Shown: positions 8,893 to 17,479, counted from the stretch's first letter. The stretch: DNA of 64,000 nt from Clostridiaceae bacterium Marseille-Q3526 (GCA_018223375.1 JAGTTS010000001.1:124001-188000); one strand, 5' to 3'. Made by a program: numbers and translations. The notes: generated by a model from the letters alone, not told the origin.

Positions 8893-9199
8893 TGGAATAT
8901 TCCTTTCTGTTTTATCTTCCTACTATATCCTTATTTTCTGCGTCATATCCGCAAATCTCTCTCATTCTGGCGCTGCCTGTACTCGCAAACTCACGCTCCG
9001 CGTTTTCTGTCTGCTTCCCAGACTGTTTGCTCGCTTTCACTCCAAAATGCTGCTGTGGTACATTATACCATAGTTCTTTGGTTTTTACAGCTTTTTTAAG
9101 GGGCGGGCCACGACAAACGCATAAACAAAAAGCCTTTTCTTAAATCATTGTAGAGCAGGCGAAACCAGCAGGCTTTGCGACTAGCTGCGTTAAAATATT
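8893..9199 (-). other. intergenic leader of the polysaccharide operon
   Basis: These 307 nt hold no convincing gene. On the minus strand they contain an extended -10 (TGGTATAAT at 9062-9070) and, downstream of it, a small hairpin GTCTG-GGAAG-CAGAC about 9018-9032, giving a leader of about 165 nt before the TTG start of the Wzt-like gene. No riboswitch class is recognised. Confidence 0.5.
9062..9070 (-). promoter_or_regulatory. extended -10 promoter element upstream of the Wzt-like gene
   Basis: On the minus strand the sequence TATGGTATAATG contains TG-N-TATAAT, the extended -10. No good -35 box is found 16-18 bp upstream (best CTGTAA), which extended -10 promoters can tolerate. The -10 is about 170 nt before the operon's first start codon. 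Confidence 0.45.
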
Positions 9200-9886
9200 C
9201 TAATTGAAATACAGTTCCGTTTTTTGACTGACTGGCGTTTCTGAAGCATCCAGCCCTGAAACGTATCCGGCTGTATTCAGTTTAACTGCTTTTATGCTTT
9301 CATCTGGCATCAGTTCCAATTCCAGAATTTTTGACTGGAGCACAGAAGAACCAATTTCCGTATCATTTCCTTTACTTTTGCAGTAATCAGAAGAATATAC
9401 GATAGTATAGGATGTTCTATTTCCCTGCTTGGCTGTCTCGATACATTCGATTTCTGATGAATGTATCGTATCCCAGACACCTTCAAAAAACTGCTCCAAA
9501 GAGGGAGCTTTATCCAGAGGAACCTCAACGGTAAAATTGTCACCTCCTGATGAAACAATTAAGGAAGTCCCGTCTTCTGATGTTTCTGCTGTCTGGTATG
9601 GCTTCACAGAAGGATCTGCAAACGAATCATAAATAGCTTCTTTATAATGCAGTTCAGAGCCCCGATGAGAAAAATCAATCTGGCGTCCGACCGTTTCAAT
9701 TTCTCCTCCTATGTTCCATTCAGTATTGATAATGAAAGAGCCGGACTCTGCATTTACGGTCTGCGTCCGGATGGAATTCAGATAATTGACCGTATTCTGC
9801 TTCTCTGCATCCGGCGGGGCAGACGAGCATCCTGCCAGAAAACAGAGAAAAGCGATCTCTGACACATAAAAATTGATTTTCTTCAT
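9200..9886 (-). CDS. hypothetical lipoprotein
   Basis: A 228-residue protein with a lipoprotein signal peptide: charged MKK start, hydrophobic core and lipobox FLAGC with C20 as the lipidated residue. The mature part looks beta-rich (alternating polar and hydrophobic stretches, for example GSFIINTEWNIGGEIETVGRQ and IKAVKLNTAGYVSG) and should sit on the outer face of the membrane. I do not recognise a named family. Its base composition is more A+T-rich than that of its neighbours. It stands alone between the polysaccharide operon and the anti-sigma gene, with no obvious operon partner. It is probably a real gene of unknown function. Confidence 0.7.
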   Translation of the reverse strand: MKKINFYVSEIAFLCFLAGCSSAPPDAEKQNTVNYLNSIRTQTVNAESGSFIINTEWNIGGEIETVGRQIDFSHRGSELHYKEAIYDSFADPSVKPYQTAETSEDGTSLIVSSGGDNFTVEVPLDKAPSLEQFFEGVWDTIHSSEIECIETAKQGNRTSYTIVYSSDYCKSKGNDTEIGSSVLQSKILELELMPDESIKAVKLNTAGYVSGLDASETPVSQKTELYFN

Positions 9887-9988
9887 TTCATCTTACCTAA
9901 AAGTTATGATGTGCAGCCTTTTTCAGGAGGATTTTTTGCCTCTCCTTCTGGATAAGAGCTGCCATGAATTTTATTACTATCCATAATT

Positions 9989-10138
9989 ATGTCAAAAAAA
10001 TCCCTAAAAATCAACATGGCGTCCGTGGGCAAAGAATATGCTATGGAAAGTTGCGCGCGGAATGAATTCCATACGCTCCGCAATGGTATCAAACACCGCA
10101 ATGGCCGCGATTTTCTCTTCGAAAAAGAATGGAACTAA
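9989..10138 (+). CDS. possible 49-residue small protein or gene remnant
   Basis: A short plus-strand reading frame, MSKKSLKINMASVGKEYAME then a basic C-terminal half ending FLFEKEWN. It ends 8 nt before a strong rho-independent terminator on the same strand, the main reason for keeping it. No Shine-Dalgarno precedes either ATG (9989 or 10016), so it may instead be the 3' scrap of a lost gene. It has no membrane segment or known motif. A 65-codon frame lies opposite on the minus strand without ribosome site or terminator. Confidence 0.3.
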   Translation: MSKKSLKINMASVGKEYAMESCARNEFHTLRNGIKHRNGRDFLFEKEWN

Positions 10139-10146
10139 ATAGTTTT

Positions 10147-10182
10147 GCCCGCCGCGTGTTTAACCTGCGGCGGGCATTTTTT
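10147..10182 (+). terminator. rho-independent terminator
   Basis: GCCCGCCGC (10147-10155) pairs perfectly with GCGGCGGGC (10167-10175) and is followed by ATTTTTT on the plus strand. On the minus strand the hairpin is not followed by a T run, so it serves plus-strand transcription, although no recognised plus-strand gene precedes it. Confidence 0.85.
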
Positions 10183-10238
10183 GGCTCTGTCTATTCCTTT
10201 TTTCTGTCTGCTTCTATACCTATTATATTTTTTCTTCT

Positions 10239-11078
10239 CTATTTTCCCTGGATCACGTCCTGGGCCATAGAAAACAGGGTTTCTGCATCCACAGTTCCTT
10301 CCATATCGAGGAAATTGTAAGCCTTTCCGTCTGCCTTCCAGTCCACGGATCTCACCTTCTGCACATACACCTGATCGCTTCCATAGGAAATCGTGAAATT
10401 GGAGTTTTCCATGTCCTTCTTGTCCTGCTCTGTCAGCTCATAATCCGGCGGAACTACCTTCATGGTCGTCTCATAGTAGCTGACTGTAATGCCTCCGATC
10501 TCTCTGATCTCAGCCGCTTCCGGCGTTTTCGCCTCTGCGTCTCCTGCCTCTTCTGCAGACTCTTCTTTCAGTTCCGGCATAATGCTGGCCGTAATCTCGC
10601 TTCCGTCCTTCTCATAGGTCATAAAAATGTCCGTATACTGGGTTCCCGGTATGCCGTTGCCCTCCGCGTCAACCGCCTGGCCGTCTCCTGTATTGACGTT
10701 TTTAAAAGCATAGCCGTTTGAGAAGGTTTCCGGCATTCCCGTCTCAAATCCAGCCTTCTCCTCCGCTGTGTCAAGGCCGCTGTATTCGGATACCTCCGTC
10801 AGGTGGCTGCTTCCCACCATCAGGCCTGTCATCTTTCCTGTCGCATAACAGGTAATGCTTCCAATCGCCACAATCACTGCTGCCGCCAGGGCCACTTTTC
10901 TTTTCTGAAACTTCATAATCACTGCCTCCTTCTCTGAACCTTTTCTCTTCTCGATTCTTTCATTCTCAATTCTGTCAATTTCCCGGTCGATCCGCGTTTT
11001 TAACGAGTCGGGAGCCGCCATGCGCTCTGCCTCTCCTTTAAACAATTCCCTGATTGCTTCGTCTTCCTTCCTGCTCAT
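10239..11078 (-). CDS. anti-sigma factor, membrane anchored
   Basis: A 279-residue protein. The N-terminal 55 residues are charged and helical (KEDEAIRELFKGEAERMAAP), suited to holding a sigma factor. One membrane segment lies at about 61-77 (VALAAAVIVAIGSITCYATG). The extracellular part of about 200 residues resembles DUF4367-type domains of Firmicutes anti-sigma proteins (PETFSNGYAF; a late GITVSYYETTMKVVPPDYELT segment). The gene overlaps the upstream ECF sigma gene by 41 bp, the usual arrangement for translational coupling of a sigma/anti-sigma pair. Its start has an AGGAGG site. The signal it senses is unknown. Confidence 0.82.
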   Translation of the reverse strand: MSRKEDEAIRELFKGEAERMAAPDSLKTRIDREIDRIENERIEKRKGSEKEAVIMKFQKRKVALAAAVIVAIGSITCYATGKMTGLMVGSSHLTEVSEYSGLDTAEEKAGFETGMPETFSNGYAFKNVNTGDGQAVDAEGNGIPGTQYTDIFMTYEKDGSEITASIMPELKEESAEEAGDAEAKTPEAAEIREIGGITVSYYETTMKVVPPDYELTEQDKKDMENSNFTISYGSDQVYVQKVRSVDWKADGKAYNFLDMEGTVDAETLFSMAQDVIQGK

Positions 11079-11640
11079 AGACAGCTCCCTCCTTTTTCAT
11101 TTCCCGCATCAGTTCCATTTTCACCTTTCGTCTGGCTGAAAACAGCCGGGACTTGACCGTTCCTTCCAGGCATCCCATAATCGACGCGATGGTCTTTGTG
11201 GAACACTCGCTGTAATAATAGAGAATCAGCGTTGTCCTGTATTTTTCATCCAGGCCGTCCACAATCGCTCTGAGCCGTTGTCTCTCTTCTTTCTTAAAAA
11301 TCTGTTCTGGATTGCCATCCTCTGACGCCTCTGAAGCAATGTCTGCGTGGATTAAAATTTCCTCGTCAGGAAATTCCCGCTTCCGGCTGTCAGACTGTTT
11401 CCACGCAGTTCTTGTCAGGATCCTGTAAAACCAGCTTTTAAAACCTTCCGCATTCTTCAGCTGCCCTATATTCACATACACCTTCACAAAGGTGTCCTGG
11501 ACAATATCCTCCGCATCGGCTCTGTTTCCTGCCAGAAACCAGGCGGTCCTGAAAGCCTGATCCTTATAACATTCATACAGGGCATCAAACGCTTCCCTAT
11601 CTCCGGCCATCAGCCGTTTCACAAGCTCCGTCTCTTTCAA
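11038..11640 (-). CDS. ECF-family RNA polymerase sigma factor
   Basis: A 200-residue sigma-70 family ECF protein. Region 2 lies at about 10-80 (AFDALYECYKDQAFRTAWFL, then DAEDIVQDTFVKVY) and region 4 at about 120-175 (LDEKYRTTLILYYYSECSTK and an IASIMGCLEGTVKSRLFSAR helix-turn-helix). The start is probably TTG at 11640 with AAGGAGA 10 nt upstream. It is co-encoded with the overlapping anti-sigma gene downstream, so it should direct RNA polymerase to a small regulon when the membrane partner releases it. The regulon cannot be inferred from the window. Confidence 0.92.
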   Translation of the reverse strand: MKETELVKRLMAGDREAFDALYECYKDQAFRTAWFLAGNRADAEDIVQDTFVKVYVNIGQLKNAEGFKSWFYRILTRTAWKQSDSRKREFPDEEILIHADIASEASEDGNPEQIFKKEERQRLRAIVDGLDEKYRTTLILYYYSECSTKTIASIMGCLEGTVKSRLFSARRKVKMELMREMKKEGAVYEQEGRRSNQGIV

Positions 11641-11715
11641 CTGTCTGATATCTCCTTCCCTTTTTGGTATACCTGTCTATAAGAGCAGCCAAACTGGTAG
11701 TCGGTTCATTTTTTA

Positions 11716-11786
11716 ATTAAAAAACATAAAAAACAGAGGGAAAACCTTTCCGCTCCGATGAAGCTGGAGCCAGGCTTTTCCTCTGT
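11716..11786 (-). terminator. terminator after rarA
   Basis: ACAGAGGGAAAACC and GGCTTTTCCTCTGT form a long, slightly imperfect stem (11733-11786) with an inner GCTCC/GGAGC stem. On the minus strand it is followed by TTTTTATGTTTTTT. It lies about 110 nt past the rarA stop and insulates the sigma operon. Confidence 0.7.
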
Positions 11787-11894
11787 TTCTATCTAACAGC
11801 TGCAAAGGTAAATTAAATCCGCTGCAAACTATGAAAGACCATGCGCAGAATCTGCCGGTTCATCGGCTGGCTGCGTTTCCTCCCACGCTCTTTC

Positions 11895-13220
11895 CTACTC
11901 CTCACTTCCCCGCAGAAATGCCAGCCGCGCCTTGATCTCCTTCTCATATCCATTGTCCGACGGCTCGTAGAAGACCGCGCCCTCCATGCCGTCCGGCAGA
12001 TACTGCTGCTTTACATAATGATTGGGGTAATCGTGGGCGTACTTGTAGTCCAGCCCCCGTCCAAGAGCCGCCGCGCCGCTGTAATGGCGGTCCTGCAGAT
12101 GGGGCGGAACCGGCATCAGCGTCTGGGTTTTCACTGCCTTCATGGCCGCGTTGATGGCGTTGACAGCGGAATTGCTCTTAGGCGCGCAGGCCACGTAGGA
12201 GGCGGCATTTGAGAGAATAATCTGGGCCTCCGGCATTCCCACCCGCTCCACGGCCAGAGAAGCGCTGACCGCCACGGTAAGGGCCATGGGATCTGCATTT
12301 CCCACATCCTCGGAGGCGCAGATCATGATCCTTCTGGCGATAAACTTAATGTCCTCCCCCGCATAGAGCATCCGCGCCAGATAGTACACAGCCGCATCCG
12401 GATCCGATCCTCTCATGCTCTTAATAAAGGCGGAAATGGTATCGTAGTGGTTGTCTCCCCCCTTATCGTAGCGCACCGCACGTTTCTGGATACACTCCTG
12501 GGCCACGTCCAGGTCAATGTGAATCAGCCCGTCCTCTGCCCGCTCTGTAGTAAGAATTCCCAGCTCCACCGCATTGAGAGCCGCCCTGGCGTCTCCGTTG
12601 GCCATATCGGCCAGAAATTCCTCTGCCTCCGGTTCCAGCACAGCCTGGTACATGCCCATTCCCTTCTCAGAATCTGCCACCGCGCGGCGCAGAAGCTCCT
12701 TAATATCATCCTTTTCCAGCTGCTTCAGTTCAAAAATCCTGGATCGGGAAATAAGAGCTCCGTTCACTTCAAAATAGGGATTTTCTGTGGTCGCTCCAAT
12801 CAAAAGCAGCGTTCCATCCTCCACAAAAGGAAGCAGATAGTCCTGCTGGCTCTTATTGAAGCGGTGAATCTCGTCCACAAACAGGATCGTCTTCTGCCCA
12901 TACATGCCGAGGGCGTCCTTGGCCTCCTTCACTACCTCCTCCATGTCCTTTTTTCCGGCCACAGTAGCGTTAATCTGGGTAAACCGGGCGCTGGTCGTGT
13001 TGGCAATCACCTTGGCCAGAGTCGTCTTTCCCGTTCCCGGCGGCCCGTAAAAAATAATAGATCCCAGCTTATCTGCCTTGATGGCGCGGTAAAGCAGCTT
13101 ATCCTTCCCGATGATATGCTTCTGCCCCACTACCTCGTCCAGGGTGGAGGGCCGCAGCCGGGAAGCCAGCGGCGCCTCCTTCTCCATGGTATTGCTTCTC
13201 ATATAGTCAAATAAATCCAT
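11895..13220 (-). CDS. rarA: replication-associated recombination protein A (AAA+ ATPase)
   Basis: A 441-residue clamp-loader-like ATPase. Walker A is GPPGTGKTT, Walker B is ILFVDEIHRFNKSQQD, sensor 1 is LLIGATTENP, and the arginine-finger region is ALISRSRIFEL. The C-terminal region (DPDAAVYYLARMLYAGED through YKYAHDYPNHYVKQQYLP) matches the tetramerisation domain of RarA/MgsA. The protein acts at stalled replication forks and interacts with single-strand binding protein. The deacetylase gene ends 29 nt upstream on the same strand, so the two may be co-transcribed, although no functional link is known. Confidence 0.95.
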   Translation of the reverse strand: MDLFDYMRSNTMEKEAPLASRLRPSTLDEVVGQKHIIGKDKLLYRAIKADKLGSIIFYGPPGTGKTTLAKVIANTTSARFTQINATVAGKKDMEEVVKEAKDALGMYGQKTILFVDEIHRFNKSQQDYLLPFVEDGTLLLIGATTENPYFEVNGALISRSRIFELKQLEKDDIKELLRRAVADSEKGMGMYQAVLEPEAEEFLADMANGDARAALNAVELGILTTERAEDGLIHIDLDVAQECIQKRAVRYDKGGDNHYDTISAFIKSMRGSDPDAAVYYLARMLYAGEDIKFIARRIMICASEDVGNADPMALTVAVSASLAVERVGMPEAQIILSNAASYVACAPKSNSAVNAINAAMKAVKTQTLMPVPPHLQDRHYSGAAALGRGLDYKYAHDYPNHYVKQQYLPDGMEGAVFYEPSDNGYEKEIKARLAFLRGSEE

Positions 13221-13249
13221 CTTGTCTGCACCTTCCCTTATTTCCTTTG

Positions 13250-13915
13250 TCAGTCAATCAAAAGCTCGTCTACTGTAACAAAAGTATAGCCCTGCTCCCC
13301 CAATGTGTCAATGGCCGCCAGCGCCGCGTCCACCGTAGTTGGAAAGATGTCGTGCATCAGCACAATCTGATGCTTTCCGGCGTTCCTTTCAATGGACCTC
13401 AGCACTTTCCCGCTGTTCTGGCTCTTCCAGTCCAGGGTGTCGATGTCCCACAGCACAGGCGTCATGTCGAGGGCGTCCTCCAGCTGTCCGTTCCATTTTC
13501 CGTAAGGAGGTCTTATGTAAACTGGTTCTTCTCCCGTCACCGCCTCGATCTCCCGATTTGTCTTTCGGATCATAGAAATGGCGGTCTCTGCGTCCTCCTT
13601 GGTCAAATCTACATGGCGGTAGCAATGGGTTCCTATCAGATGGCCATCCTCCTTCATCTGACGGATCAGCTGCTCATTGCCAGGAATATTTTCCCCCAGA
13701 AGGAAAAAAGAGGCCTTCACATTCCGCTCTCTCAGGCCGTCCAGCAGCTCCTTCGTGCAGACCGGGTGGGGGCCGTCGTCAAAGGTGAGAGCCAGAAACC
13801 GATTCTCTCCGCCCGGCTCCTCTCCTCCTGCCAGCCTGGCCAGGTTCAGAGCCAGCAAAAGATCCACCATAACGATCAAAAACAGAATCCCTGTCTGCCT
13901 GCGAAATCGTTTCAC
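13250..13915 (-). CDS. polysaccharide deacetylase (NodB/PdaA-like), membrane anchored
   Basis: A carbohydrate esterase family 4 enzyme with all NodB motifs: TFDDGPHP (catalytic base and metal Asp), GTHCYRH (metal His pair), RPPYGKWN, DIDTLDWK, and IVLMHDI. A single N-terminal hydrophobic segment (TGILFLIVMVDLLLALNLA) anchors it outside the membrane, where it probably removes acetyl groups from peptidoglycan amino sugars. I chose the GTG at 13915 (221 residues, MKRFRRQTG), which lies 8 nt after AGGGGG; an in-frame GTG three codons earlier overlaps that site. It is close upstream of rarA. Some relatives act on delta-lactam spore cortex; that role is not decided here. Confidence 0.88.
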   Translation of the reverse strand: MKRFRRQTGILFLIVMVDLLLALNLARLAGGEEPGGENRFLALTFDDGPHPVCTKELLDGLRERNVKASFFLLGENIPGNEQLIRQMKEDGHLIGTHCYRHVDLTKEDAETAISMIRKTNREIEAVTGEEPVYIRPPYGKWNGQLEDALDMTPVLWDIDTLDWKSQNSGKVLRSIERNAGKHQIVLMHDIFPTTVDAALAAIDTLGEQGYTFVTVDELLID

Positions 13916-13989
13916 ATCTTCCACCCCCTTGTCTCATATATACGGGACTGGCTGGGAAGATAGACGTATGATTTCCCTGGACAACAAAT

Positions 13990-14026
13990 GGGAGAGGCCC
14001 TCCGAAACAGCCGGAACACCTCTCCC
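13990..14026 (-). terminator. hairpin downstream of uppP
   Basis: GGGAGAGG (13990-13997) pairs with CCTCTCCC (14019-14026). It lies between uppP and the deacetylase gene, both minus strand. The following minus-strand sequence is only weakly T-rich, so termination efficiency is uncertain. Confidence 0.5.
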
Positions 14027-14142
14027 ATCCATATATTTTTTATGCCTGATATCTTCTGATATCTGTTTTAGCCTGCGCTCATCCAGCGCTTCGCAGGCGC
14101 CGTTTTCTCCTGTTTCGGTCCCCTGCCACGCGTTTTAGGCCT

Positions 14143-14985
14143 TTATGCCCCCACCAGAGCGGAAATTCCGAAGTAGGACAGCACAATGATTCCCAGCACA
14201 ATCCTGTAGTAGCCGAAAAACTTGAAATCGTGCTGCTTTACATACTCCATCAGGAATTTAATCGAGTAGACCGACACTCCGAAGGCCACAGCCATTCCAA
14301 AAATCAGATAAAAAATCTCATACATCTGGAAAGAAGCTCCCTCCAGCATAAATTTCACAATCTTTAAGAGACTGGCCCCAAACATAACGGGAATTCCCAG
14401 GAAGAAGGAAAACTCCGCAGCCGCTCCCCTGGAGCAGCCAAGCAGCATAGCTCCCAGGATGGTCGCCCCTGAACGGGAGGTTCCCGGAACCATGGCAAGC
14501 ACCTGGAACAGTCCGATAGCCGCCGCCGTCTGGAAGGAAATCTGCGTCACCCGCTGAATCCTGAACTTCACGCCGCGGTTTCTGTTCTCCAGTAAAATGA
14601 AAAACACGCCGTACAGAATCAGCATGGCGGAAACCACATAGCCGTTCATCAGCTTATCTAACAGATTGTCAAAGGGAAGTCCGATGACTGCCGCCGGAAT
14701 ACAGGCCACCACGATTTTCATCCACAGGCGGATCGTAGCCCGTTTCTGATTCTGAGTCTTTCTCGGAGAAAAGGGGTTCAGCTTGTGGAAGTACAGAACT
14801 ACCACCGCCAGAATCGCTCCCAGCTGAATCACCACCATGAAGACCTCCCGGAAGGCCTCGCTTACATTCAGGTGAATGATCTCATCCACCAGAATCATAT
14901 GTCCCGTACTGCTGATAGGAAGCCACTCCGTAAAGCCCTCCACAATTCCCAGCACAAGAACCTTCAAAATTTCAAAAAAGTTCAT
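14143..14985 (-). CDS. uppP: undecaprenyl-diphosphatase
   Basis: A 280-residue integral membrane protein with the two BacA/UppP signatures, EGFTEWLPISSTGH near residue 15 (catalytic Glu and Ser region) and PGTSRSGATI near 165, and about eight membrane segments. The enzyme dephosphorylates undecaprenyl diphosphate at the outer membrane leaflet to recycle the lipid carrier of peptidoglycan and wall polymers, and confers bacitracin tolerance. It starts 14 nt after the ung stop and is probably co-transcribed with ung. Length is normal for the family. Confidence 0.96.
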   Translation of the reverse strand: MNFFEILKVLVLGIVEGFTEWLPISSTGHMILVDEIIHLNVSEAFREVFMVVIQLGAILAVVVLYFHKLNPFSPRKTQNQKRATIRLWMKIVVACIPAAVIGLPFDNLLDKLMNGYVVSAMLILYGVFFILLENRNRGVKFRIQRVTQISFQTAAAIGLFQVLAMVPGTSRSGATILGAMLLGCSRGAAAEFSFFLGIPVMFGASLLKIVKFMLEGASFQMYEIFYLIFGMAVAFGVSVYSIKFLMEYVKQHDFKFFGYYRIVLGIIVLSYFGISALVGA

Positions 14986-14999
14986 ACTGTTCCCTCTCG

Positions 15000-15674
15000 T
15001 TAAATATTTTCAATCTGCCAGTCAATTGGCTCAATTCCATGCTCCTTCAGGTATTCGTTGGTGCGGCTGAAGGGCCTGCTGCCGAAAAATCCCCTGTAGG
15101 CTGACAGCGGGCTGGGGTGGGGAGCCTCCAGAATCAAATGCTTCGGATTGGTGAGCATGGCTTTCTTCGTCTGCGCCGGTCTGCCCCATAAAATAAACAC
15201 CATAGGGCGGTCCTGCTCATTCAAGGCGCGGATCGCCGCGTCTGTAAACTCCTCCCAGCCGATTCCGCGATGAGAATTGGCCTGGTGGGCGCGGACAGTC
15301 AGAACTGTATTCAGAAGCATCACGCCCTGATCCGCCCATTTTTTCAGATATCCGTTGTTCGGCACATAGCAGCCCAGATCGTCGTGAAGCTCCTGGTAAA
15401 TATTTACCAGGGAAGGGGGCGTATCCACGCCCGGCTTGACAGAAAAGCAGAGGCCATGGGCCTGGCCGTAGCCGTGGTACGGATCCTGCCCTAAAATCAC
15501 CACCTTCACCTGAGAAAGTGGGGTAAATTCAAACGCATTGAAAATATCGTTGGCGTCTGGATAGACAGCCCTCGTCTCATACTCGTGCTTCACCGTCTCG
15601 TACAGTTTTTTATAGTAAGGCTTCTTAAATTCCGCGCTCAGCGGCTCAAGCCAGTCGTTGCTGATTGCTCCCAT
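15000..15674 (-). CDS. ung: uracil-DNA glycosylase, family 1
   Basis: A 224-residue enzyme carrying VVILGQDPYHGYGQAHGLCF (water-activating Asp in GQDPYH), the uracil-binding LLLNTVLTVR region, and HPSPLSAYRGF, the catalytic-His leucine loop. It excises uracil from DNA in base excision repair. Start ATG at 15674 has GAGAGG upstream. It is followed by uppP after 14 nt. Length and motifs are standard for bacterial UNG. Confidence 0.97.
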   Translation of the reverse strand: MGAISNDWLEPLSAEFKKPYYKKLYETVKHEYETRAVYPDANDIFNAFEFTPLSQVKVVILGQDPYHGYGQAHGLCFSVKPGVDTPPSLVNIYQELHDDLGCYVPNNGYLKKWADQGVMLLNTVLTVRAHQANSHRGIGWEEFTDAAIRALNEQDRPMVFILWGRPAQTKKAMLTNPKHLILEAPHPSPLSAYRGFFGSRPFSRTNEYLKEHGIEPIDWQIENI

Positions 15675-15810
15675 CAGGCTTCTACCTCTCTTTCGTGACT
15701 TTCGCTTCTGCAGCTTTCGTCTGCGCCGTCATGCGGGGGAAATAAATCTCTGCGCCGACGCTGCTCTTAAAATAGTAACACAGAGCCGGAGAATAGACAA
15801 TGATTCCCCG

Positions 15811-16473
15811 TCAGTTTTTTAAACATGCGGCGGCCATCCTCACAAAATCCACGGAATTGGCCTGAACAGAGACGGATCTGTCCCCGATATCCTCTGACAC
15901 CTGGGCAAACGTCTCATTCACACGATACATATGCGCCTTCTTGTTAAAAAAGACCGTCTTTTCAAAGGGCCACCGAATCAATTTAGGAAGCAGAAAACCT
16001 TCCCCCAGCTCCACCGCCAGAAGCTCCCTGTTCAGAGTCCTTCCCAGCCATTCCTGGTAAGCCTTCCACTGAGGCAGATATCCCTCCTCAATGTAGGTCT
16101 CTGCAAAAATGGTATTTCCCGTCAGCGGCGCGCCGCAGTGGGGGCAGAGGCCGTCTGGGATCTCTCCCGGCTCCCAGATATCCCTGGTACAGGCCCTGCT
16201 GCACTGCTGCCACTGCTCATTGCCGCAGGGGGCCGTAATCCTCCCCTGATCCGGAGCGCTTTCCCGTATCAGCCCGTCGGTCACAGTTGTGATAATAAAA
16301 TAGTCCTTTCCCTCTGTCAGAGAATAGAGGGCCTGATAAGCCTCTGCAAGCTCTTCTCTGGAACGCTTTTCTCCAGCCGCCCACTCGTCTCCCACGCCAA
16401 TTAAAAGGCAGGACGCACTGGAAACCGCCTCTTTAAACTGTGTGAGCTGTTCCTCTAATTTCTGTTTTTCCAT
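15811..16473 (-). CDS. degenerate SIR2-like protein
   Basis: A 220-residue protein with sirtuin-like layout: CLLIGVGDEWAAGEK at the usual NAD-loop position, IITTVTDGLI like the (T/V)QNxDxL motif, two zinc-finger pairs (CSRAC and CPHC), and LLAVELGEGFLLPKLIRWPF matching the late sirtuin segment. The canonical GAGxS motif is absent and APCGN stands where sirtuins have the catalytic HG(N/S). It may therefore bind nucleotide without deacetylating, or have another NAD-linked activity such as the SirTM class. The usual macrodomain partner of SirTM is not seen nearby. Neighbours are ung and a nitroreductase, each more than 100 nt away. Confidence 0.72.
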   Translation of the reverse strand: MEKQKLEEQLTQFKEAVSSASCLLIGVGDEWAAGEKRSREELAEAYQALYSLTEGKDYFIITTVTDGLIRESAPDQGRITAPCGNEQWQQCSRACTRDIWEPGEIPDGLCPHCGAPLTGNTIFAETYIEEGYLPQWKAYQEWLGRTLNRELLAVELGEGFLLPKLIRWPFEKTVFFNKKAHMYRVNETFAQVSEDIGDRSVSVQANSVDFVRMAAACLKN

Positions 16474-16521
16474 ATTCTTCTCCTGTATCTGCCATTTGCC
16501 ACGCTATCTTGCTGCGCCGCC

Positions 16522-16565
16522 CTGCTGCGCTGTATGCTCCTGCCTGCTGCGCCGTATGCCTCTGC
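16522..16565. repeat. two-copy 22-bp tandem repeat
   Basis: CTGCTGCGCTGTATGCTCCTGC (16522-16543) is followed directly by a near copy at 16544-16565 with 19 of 22 identical bases. It lies between the SIR2-like gene and the nitroreductase gene and shows no coding sense. Confidence 0.6.
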
Positions 16566-16598
16566 ATTTCTCATTTGTTCTGTCTGCAGACGCCGCCT

Positions 16599-17387
16599 TT
16601 ATCTCTCCTCTTCCTGTTTGCCTGCATAGGCTTTGAGCATGGCTCTCACAGATCTGGCCATCTCCTTGGAGAATGCTGCTCCTGTCTTTCTCTTATAGAA
16701 GGCCTGGGCAAAATTGTCGGCGGTGATCGCCGGCCCTTTCACGAAGCCGGAGGCCTTTTCAGCAAACATGTGGTCCAGCTCCTCGTCTGACAGCCTTTTA
16801 TAGGTTTCCTCGAAAGCTACGTATTTCTTGTCAAATCTTTTTCTGTATACACGCTTGTGGCCTTCCTTATAATATCCCAGGCACAGAAGGGAAATGGGAA
16901 CTGCGTGATCCGGGAGCTGAAACAGCTCTTTGTGGTACTCATAATTTTCCAGAATATCTCCAATGTAGCAGGATCCGATTCCCAGAGATTCCGCCATCAG
17001 CACAGCGTTCTGGGCGGCAATCATGGTATCCTCAATGGAAAGCAGCAGATCCGATTCGTTGGGTTCCTCCCAGGAAAGCCCCTCCTCCCTGGCGGCAAAC
17101 TCCATGCAGCCCTTTGACCTGTAGTAATCAAACCATTTCTGCTGATCCGCCAGAAAGAGCAGAAGCACCGGAGCCTTGGCGATAAACGGCTGATTGTCGC
17201 AGCTTTTAGAAAGCTTGTCCTTCGTCTCCTGACTCTTAATTACAATAATCGAATAAAGCTGCTGATTTCCGGCTGTAGGCGCCAGAAAAGCCGCCTCCAA
17301 AATCTGATCCAGGTCGGAATCTGCTATCATTCTGTCGTCATAAACGCGAAGCGAAGTTCTCGTCTTAATTGTCTCTGATACGTTCAT
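16599..17387 (-). CDS. nitroreductase family NAD(P)H-dependent flavin oxidoreductase
   Basis: A 262-residue protein. The N-terminal TRTSLRVYDDRMIADSDLDQ and AAFLAPTAGNQQLYSIIVIK segments bind FMN in this family (Arg near residue 11 and the Ser/Asn pocket). The middle DTMIAAQNAVLMAESLGIGS followed by CYIGDI completes the FMN and dimer interface. Such NfsA/FrxA-like enzymes reduce quinones, flavins or nitroaromatics; the natural substrate is unknown. Residues about 190-262 form a helical C-terminal tail (TYKRLSDEELDHMFAEKASG) found in many clostridial members. It is monocistronic by spacing and has a strong GGGAGGGG site. Confidence 0.88.
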   Translation of the reverse strand: MNVSETIKTRTSLRVYDDRMIADSDLDQILEAAFLAPTAGNQQLYSIIVIKSQETKDKLSKSCDNQPFIAKAPVLLLFLADQQKWFDYYRSKGCMEFAAREEGLSWEEPNESDLLLSIEDTMIAAQNAVLMAESLGIGSCYIGDILENYEYHKELFQLPDHAVPISLLCLGYYKEGHKRVYRKRFDKKYVAFEETYKRLSDEELDHMFAEKASGFVKGPAITADNFAQAFYKRKTGAAFSKEMARSVRAMLKAYAGKQEEER

Positions 17388-17479
17388 CCTATCCCCTCCC
17401 TTGTACTCAATTACATACTATTATACAAAAGAATTCCAAAATTTTCATCTCAATTTAGAATATTCCCGTTTGAGATTCA

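Noticed and set aside
9904..10101. 65-codon minus-strand frame between the anti-sigma and lipoprotein genes
   Set aside because: No ribosome site or family resemblance; the strong terminator here is oriented the other way.
12447..13214. 255-codon plus-strand frame opposite rarA
   Set aside because: Mirror of a conserved gene; no Shine-Dalgarno and no recognisable motif.
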